From Actinomycetota bacterium (GTDB lineage Bacteria > Actinomycetota > Aquicultoria > Aquicultorales > Aquicultoraceae), in assembly GCA_030017355.1 (NCBI GenBank), contig JASEIR010000065.1, positions 1-10,918 on the forward strand: a stretch of DNA of 10,918 bases, read 5' to 3'. Below, piece by piece: positions 8,178 to 10,918 of the stretch (the first letter of the stretch is position 1; each line of letters starts with the position of its first letter). Both the position numbers and the translations under genes were made by a program. The notes under the pieces were generated by a model. That model was not told where the DNA came from, ran no database searches, and saw only the letters and a program-made list of their open reading frames with translations.

Positions 8178-9974
8178 CTAAAGCATTTCAAACCATTCTT
8201 TTATCTTTAGCGCCATAAGCTTGCGGCGCTTTTCCAAAAATTCTTCATACGATGGTATATCGCCATCAAGCACAGATTCAGGTATGCAATGCATGCGCAA
8301 GTTTTTGCGCATATCGTCTATATCTGTTATCCCGCCATAGCGTTTTATCCCGTCTCTACATTGTTCAGCCAGCTCTTTAAAATACTTCTCAGGCGCCTTA
8401 TCACCAATTGCTATATTTATCTCGCTTTGCGCTATAACATAATTTGCTATTTGGTTATACTGTCCGCGCTCAAATCCTTGCTTTTTGAGGTAGTTTCTTG
8501 GATATATATGGTGCACATCACTGCGATTTAGTAGTAAGTCAAGAACAGTAATATCTCTTGATAAAAAGCCCTTATCGCCAAGTTTTACTTGTGCAGCTTT
8601 GTAAGCCATAAAATATTGGCTAATTGAGGACGATGTTTCCATTGATTGGGGAAGCATTCCTATCCAAAAGCTTTCAGGAAGCTCAGATTCTATGACTGTA
8701 TTTATAAATTGGCTTATGCCGTGAGCCTCTATCTGACGTATATCATGGTCAAATGCGCCCTCAGGGTCTCCAGTGTATCTACCGGTTAAAATCGACAATG
8801 CATACCAGCGCCTAACTAATTGCTCAAGTTCAGCTGGTGGCAGCATTTCTCCTCTGCCAAGCAAATAGATAATATATGCAAAATTTACAGCGTTTCTGCT
8901 TCCGATTAGGTCATTAGTTACAAAGCCTGCAGACCGCAAAATCATAATAAAACGCTTAAAATTAGTTTCGTTCATGAATAAGACAATACCTTGTTTAAGG
9001 CGCTCAAACGATAATTCAGCAATTTTCTCCTCATACTGCTTTGTTTCAAAATTTCTCCCTGATAGTAAGGCTACAAGGTCTTTTAGTTTCCCACGCCGAA
9101 ATCGTGAAGTAAAAGCAACCCGCAGCATATCAGTATACGTTGGGTCATAAAGGTCATCGTTTGTGTCTTTAAGCCAGCGCATTATTGGAAAAAACTCCGA
9201 ATTTGTAAATTCTCGATCGACTTTTTCAATGCGCGATATAAATTCTGGCTCAATGGAGCAATGGCAGAAGTAATCAATTGCTTTTCGAAGCATGTTGCCG
9301 CTATATTTCTCACTTACTGCAATTTTTGACATCGCAAAATCAGCTTGCGAAAGCTCCACTCCAGCAGAATTTACTCGGATAAAAATCTCTGTAACCGTCT
9401 CAATGTCAAGATCGTCTGCTAGCTCGATTATTCCAACGTGGTTGTAGATAATTTTACGCAATCGCTCAAGCACCCTTGATATATATTTGCGATCGGTGCT
9501 TTCATTCTTCTCTGCATATAAATCGGTTAGCTCACTGATGCTTGCATCAGGTGAGAACACTTCTGAAATGTCCGCTATCCAGGCTACATTTTTGCGTATC
9601 GCTGAATTTGAAACTTCAAAACGCTCTTCAATTGGATTAAATGCAATTATTATACGAACTGTAGAGTAATCTTTATTTAGAACTTCTTTCCCAAGAAGTG
9701 CAGCCATAAGTGCTGTTACTCGCTGCTGACCATCAATTAAAATGCGCTTTCCTGCGGATGTTGTGCCATCCTTTAGTCTTACCGAAGGATTGCGCCATGC
9801 TATTAAATAACCTACTGGGTAACCTCGGTAAAGCGAATCAAGAAAATTTCTAACCTTAGTCGCAGTCCATACAAACGGACGCTGTATCTCTGGTATGGCA
9901 ATCTCGCCTGACTTTACCCAAGTTAATATTGTTTCTATTGGATGAGGTGTTACAGAATACCGCTGCGTGGACAA
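8178..9974 (-). CDS. DUF262/GmrSD-type restriction nuclease with HNH-like C-terminus
   Basis: Predicted nucleotide-driven nuclease of the DUF262 (GmrS-like) family, related to GmrSD, BrxU and SspE, which cut or nick phage DNA, often modified DNA. With the TTG at 9974 as start it has 598 residues. GGAGGT lies 7 bases before that TTG, whereas the ATG at 9989 (five residues longer) has no ribosome binding site and itself overlaps the GGAGG. The N-terminal domain has IPEIQRPFVW (27-36) and ILIDGQQR (DGQQR at 81-85), the family's nucleotide-binding/hydrolysis motif. FIRVNSAGVELSQADF (about 198-213) is a conserved helix. The C-terminus has VHHIYPRNYL (about 487-496) followed by IANYVIAQSEINIAIGDKAP, the HNH-type arrangement of the DUF1524/GmrD end. 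The gene looks full length. Its GC content (roughly 40% or less) is below that of the methylase gene, suggesting separate acquisition. Whether it recognises modified DNA is unknown. Confidence 0.88.
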   Translation of the reverse strand: MSTQRYSVTPHPIETILTWVKSGEIAIPEIQRPFVWTATKVRNFLDSLYRGYPVGYLIAWRNPSVRLKDGTTSAGKRILIDGQQRVTALMAALLGKEVLNKDYSTVRIIIAFNPIEERFEVSNSAIRKNVAWIADISEVFSPDASISELTDLYAEKNESTDRKYISRVLERLRKIIYNHVGIIELADDLDIETVTEIFIRVNSAGVELSQADFAMSKIAVSEKYSGNMLRKAIDYFCHCSIEPEFISRIEKVDREFTNSEFFPIMRWLKDTNDDLYDPTYTDMLRVAFTSRFRRGKLKDLVALLSGRNFETKQYEEKIAELSFERLKQGIVLFMNETNFKRFIMILRSAGFVTNDLIGSRNAVNFAYIIYLLGRGEMLPPAELEQLVRRWYALSILTGRYTGDPEGAFDHDIRQIEAHGISQFINTVIESELPESFWIGMLPQSMETSSSISQYFMAYKAAQVKLGDKGFLSRDITVLDLLLNRSDVHHIYPRNYLKKQGFERGQYNQIANYVIAQSEINIAIGDKAPEKYFKELAEQCRDGIKRYGGITDIDDMRKNLRMHCIPESVLDGDIPSYEEFLEKRRKLMALKIKEWFEML

Positions 9975-9981
9975 AGCTTTT

Positions 9982-9987
9982 ACCTCC
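9982..9987 (-). promoter_or_regulatory. Strong ribosome binding site of the DUF262 gene
   Basis: GGAGGT on the minus strand with a 7-base spacer to the TTG at 9974. It overlaps the upstream in-frame ATG (9987-9989) by one base, so a ribosome bound here would initiate at the TTG. Confidence 0.7.
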
Positions 9988-10032
9988 ATAAAATATTAAT
10001 CAAATAACTCTTAGGCGCTTACTGTTATAATA

Positions 10033-10066
10033 ATTATAATAATAGAAATAGATATGCATAAGTAAA
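10033..10066 (-). promoter_or_regulatory. Candidate sigma-70-type promoter for the DUF262 gene
   Basis: On the minus strand TTTACT (10066-10061) lies 16 bases before TATTAT (10044-10039), with a perfect TATAAT immediately beyond (10038-10033). It is about 60 bases upstream of the DUF262 start and just downstream of a perfect dyad. The DNA is very AT-rich, so such matches also arise by chance. Confidence 0.4.
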
Positions 10067-10077
10067 ATTCATGGCTT

Positions 10078-10098
10078 TGTGAGCTTAATAAGCTCACA
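10078..10098. repeat. Perfect 21-base dyad, possible operator or hairpin
   Basis: Two 10-base arms, TGTGAGCTTA and TAAGCTCACA, are separated by a single A. Neither strand has a T-run after it, so it is not an ordinary intrinsic terminator. It lies about 11 bases upstream of the candidate -35 element, a position suited to a dimeric regulator. As RNA it could also fold as an 8-base stem with a 5-base loop. A partial copy of one arm (AAGCTCACA) occurs at 10453-10461. Function unknown. Confidence 0.6.
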
Positions 10099-10105
10099 GG
10101 GTATC

Positions 10106-10123
10106 TCAAATGGTCGGCCACAT
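10106..10123 (-). other. Five-codon ORF behind a strong ribosome binding site (MWPTI)
   Basis: An ATG at 10123 is preceded by AAGGAGA (10131-10137) with a 7-base spacer, one of the best ribosome binding sites in the window. The frame then reads Met-Trp-Pro-Thr-Ile and stops at TGA. Seven bases after the stop comes the perfect dyad at 10078-10098. It may be a leader peptide, the preserved 5' end of a destroyed gene, or part of a mobile-element end. Nothing here decides between these. Confidence 0.35.
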
Positions 10124-10575
10124 GGTCAAATCTCCTTACTCCTATCTAACACAGTATATTTTTAACCTTGCTTTCAAACTCAGCGCTTTGCAAAACATGT
10201 TAGGTTTTTTTAAATAAATTGCCTTGGTAGGTAGTCATTTATTTTTCTTTGCTTTCTTCCCCTTTGTTGCTCAATAAAGGCTAGGAATCTTTTATGCTAA
10301 GCGGCTGGCTGTTTATCAAAATAAGAGAGATTTCTTTTTGTTTGATTGGCTTTTCGTTGGATTAGATTTTCGCTCAATTAGCAAATTGCAGCTGTTACCT
10401 TCTAAATACACTGGATAGCTTGAGTGAAAAATATCAAACGAGGCTTTCTTTAAAGCTCACACTCTTTTTATAATTTACTTAGTTACTAATTAATGAAAAA
10501 GTATATGAAAACGTATCTTGGTGCATCTTACCCCTTGCAGTTTTCTGGCAAAATTAAGATTAATGATTTATTTTA

Positions 10576-10604
10576 GCTAGACAAACTAGCCGAGGGTCTG
10601 ACCC
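10576..10604. repeat. Pair of adjacent short inverted repeats, REP-like
   Basis: GCTAG and CTAGC (10576-10590, loop ACAAA) are followed three bases later by GGGTC-T-GACCC (10594-10604). The second reads GGGTCAGACCC on the minus strand, a motif I recall from ends of elements mobilised by REP-associated (Y1) transposases. No transposase is present, so this would be a remnant. The recollection is not checked. Confidence 0.45.
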
Positions 10605-10681
10605 AGTTTCAATTAGTAGAGCAAAGAATTTTGGGTATGTGAACAACGCCACCTTGAACCCTCTTTCCATTTTCCCTATTG

Positions 10682-10700
10682 AGCTATTTGGGCAATAGCT
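10682..10700. repeat. Inverted repeat, 7-base stem
   Basis: AGCTATT and AATAGCT flank a 5-base loop about 62 bases after the stop of the FprA-like gene. On the minus strand no U-tract follows, so it is a poor intrinsic terminator for that gene. A competing stem is possible between CTATTG (10676-10681) and CAATAG (10693-10698). Confidence 0.5.
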
Positions 10701-10762
10701 TCCATCTTATATTTTGCTCTTTAGGCTTTCCAGAAAGTACCCTTTTATACCCCTTTAACTTC

Positions 10763-10918
10763 CTAAAGTTCCTTGTGCTTGTCAGCTATGTTATCTGCTA
10801 ATCGGTCAAGGGCATCAAAGTCAGCAGCTTTTGGAAGGCCTTTAATGATTACTGGTTCAAGCATTTCGGCATTTAGGTTAGACATAATGCCTGTTAACTG
10901 TTCAACAGCTTTCGAGCC
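10763..10918 (-). CDS. C-terminal end of FprA-like flavodiiron protein (partial)
   Basis: The last 51 codons and TAG stop of a gene entering from the right edge. The sequence begins GSKAVEQLTGIMSNLNAEML and continues EPVIIKGLPKAADFDALDRL, ending in DKHKEL. This resembles the final alpha-beta unit of the flavodoxin domain of A-type flavoproteins (FprA), where a glycine-serine/glycine-lysine turn is followed by an amphipathic helix and an EPV strand. FprA proteins reduce oxygen or nitric oxide in the cytoplasm of anaerobes. The diiron (metallo-beta-lactamase) domain would lie outside the window, so only the flavodoxin part supports the call; another flavodoxin-like protein is possible. It runs in the same direction as the defence genes but 788 bases upstream of the DUF262 start, and is probably chromosomal backbone next to the island. 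Confidence 0.65.
   Translation of the reverse strand, partial: GSKAVEQLTGIMSNLNAEMLEPVIIKGLPKAADFDALDRLADNIADKHKEL

Larger units (their letters stand above)
10124..10762. other. AT-rich intergenic region without a convincing gene
   Basis: Roughly one-third GC, with stops in all frames. The only short ORF with a weak ribosome binding site (10294-10365, plus strand, 23 codons) has no recognisable product. The region holds the strong ribosome binding site at 10131-10137 and the small inverted repeats at 10576-10604 and 10682-10700. I see no tRNA, riboswitch, CRISPR array or clear terminator. It separates the defence genes from the FprA-like gene and probably marks the island edge or an old insertion site. 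Confidence 0.6.

Noticed and set aside
10078..10098. CRP-like site suggested by TGTGA...TCACA
   Set aside because: The half-sites are 11 bases apart, not the 6 required for CRP.
10294..10365. 23-codon plus-strand ORF with AGGA upstream
   Set aside because: Too short, in AT-rich DNA, no recognisable product and no supporting context.
10439..10470. Possible intrinsic terminator (GAGGCTTT/AAAGCTC then T-rich)
   Set aside because: The stem has a bulge, the T-tract is interrupted and distant, and no plus-strand gene needs it.
9990..10762. CRISPR array, tRNA or toxin-antitoxin pair in the long gene-free stretch
   Set aside because: I found no regularly spaced repeats, no tRNA-like T-loop/acceptor arrangement and no frames of suitable length.

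Overview
This window reads as an anti-phage defence island from an anaerobic bacterium, probably a Firmicute of the class Clostridia. The evidence for that guess is the purine-rich AGGAGG-type ribosome binding sites, several TTG starts, moderate to low GC content, and the tail of what looks like an FprA-type flavodiiron protein at the right edge. The assignment is an inference; there is no rRNA or other phylogenetic marker here.

Every recognisable gene is on the minus strand, so the order of transcription runs from right to left. (1) 10763-10918: C-terminal end of an FprA-like flavoprotein, probably a host housekeeping gene. (2) 9990-10762: about 770 bases of AT-rich DNA without a convincing gene. 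It holds a perfect 21-base dyad, a candidate promoter, a strong ribosome binding site in front of a five-codon ORF, and small inverted repeats that look like mobile-element debris. (3) 8178-9974: a DUF262/GmrSD-type nuclease with an HNH-like C-terminus. (4) 4971-8081: a DUF499 P-loop ATPase. (5) 4402-4971: a DUF3780 protein, start overlapping the ATPase stop (TAATG). (6) 1479-4385: a DUF1156 adenine-type DNA methyltransferase with zinc-ribbon cysteines. (7) 1-1464: a PLD nuclease fused to an SNF2-type helicase, cut by the left edge.

Genes 4 to 7 are tightly packed (1-base overlap, 16-base gap, 14-base gap) and form one operon. DUF499, DUF3780, DUF1156 and PLD-helicase make up a recurring set that public annotation pipelines, as I recall, label 'anti-phage-associated'. 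The DUF499 ATPase and DUF1156 methylase also resemble the BrxC/PglY and PglXI components of type 3 BREX, but no PglZ phosphatase is in the window. The likely logic is that the methylase marks self DNA, the ATPase and DUF3780 protein act in recognition or assembly, and the helicase-nuclease attacks unmarked DNA. The DUF262 gene sits just upstream, with lower GC and a 97-base gap. It looks like a separately acquired module that may restrict phages carrying modified DNA, much as BrxU complements BREX.

The main oddities are a sharply AT-rich patch of about 240 bases inside the methylase gene next to its catalytic motif, a chitobiase-like beta-sandwich segment inside the ATPase, and the possible leader/dyad arrangement ahead of the DUF262 gene.
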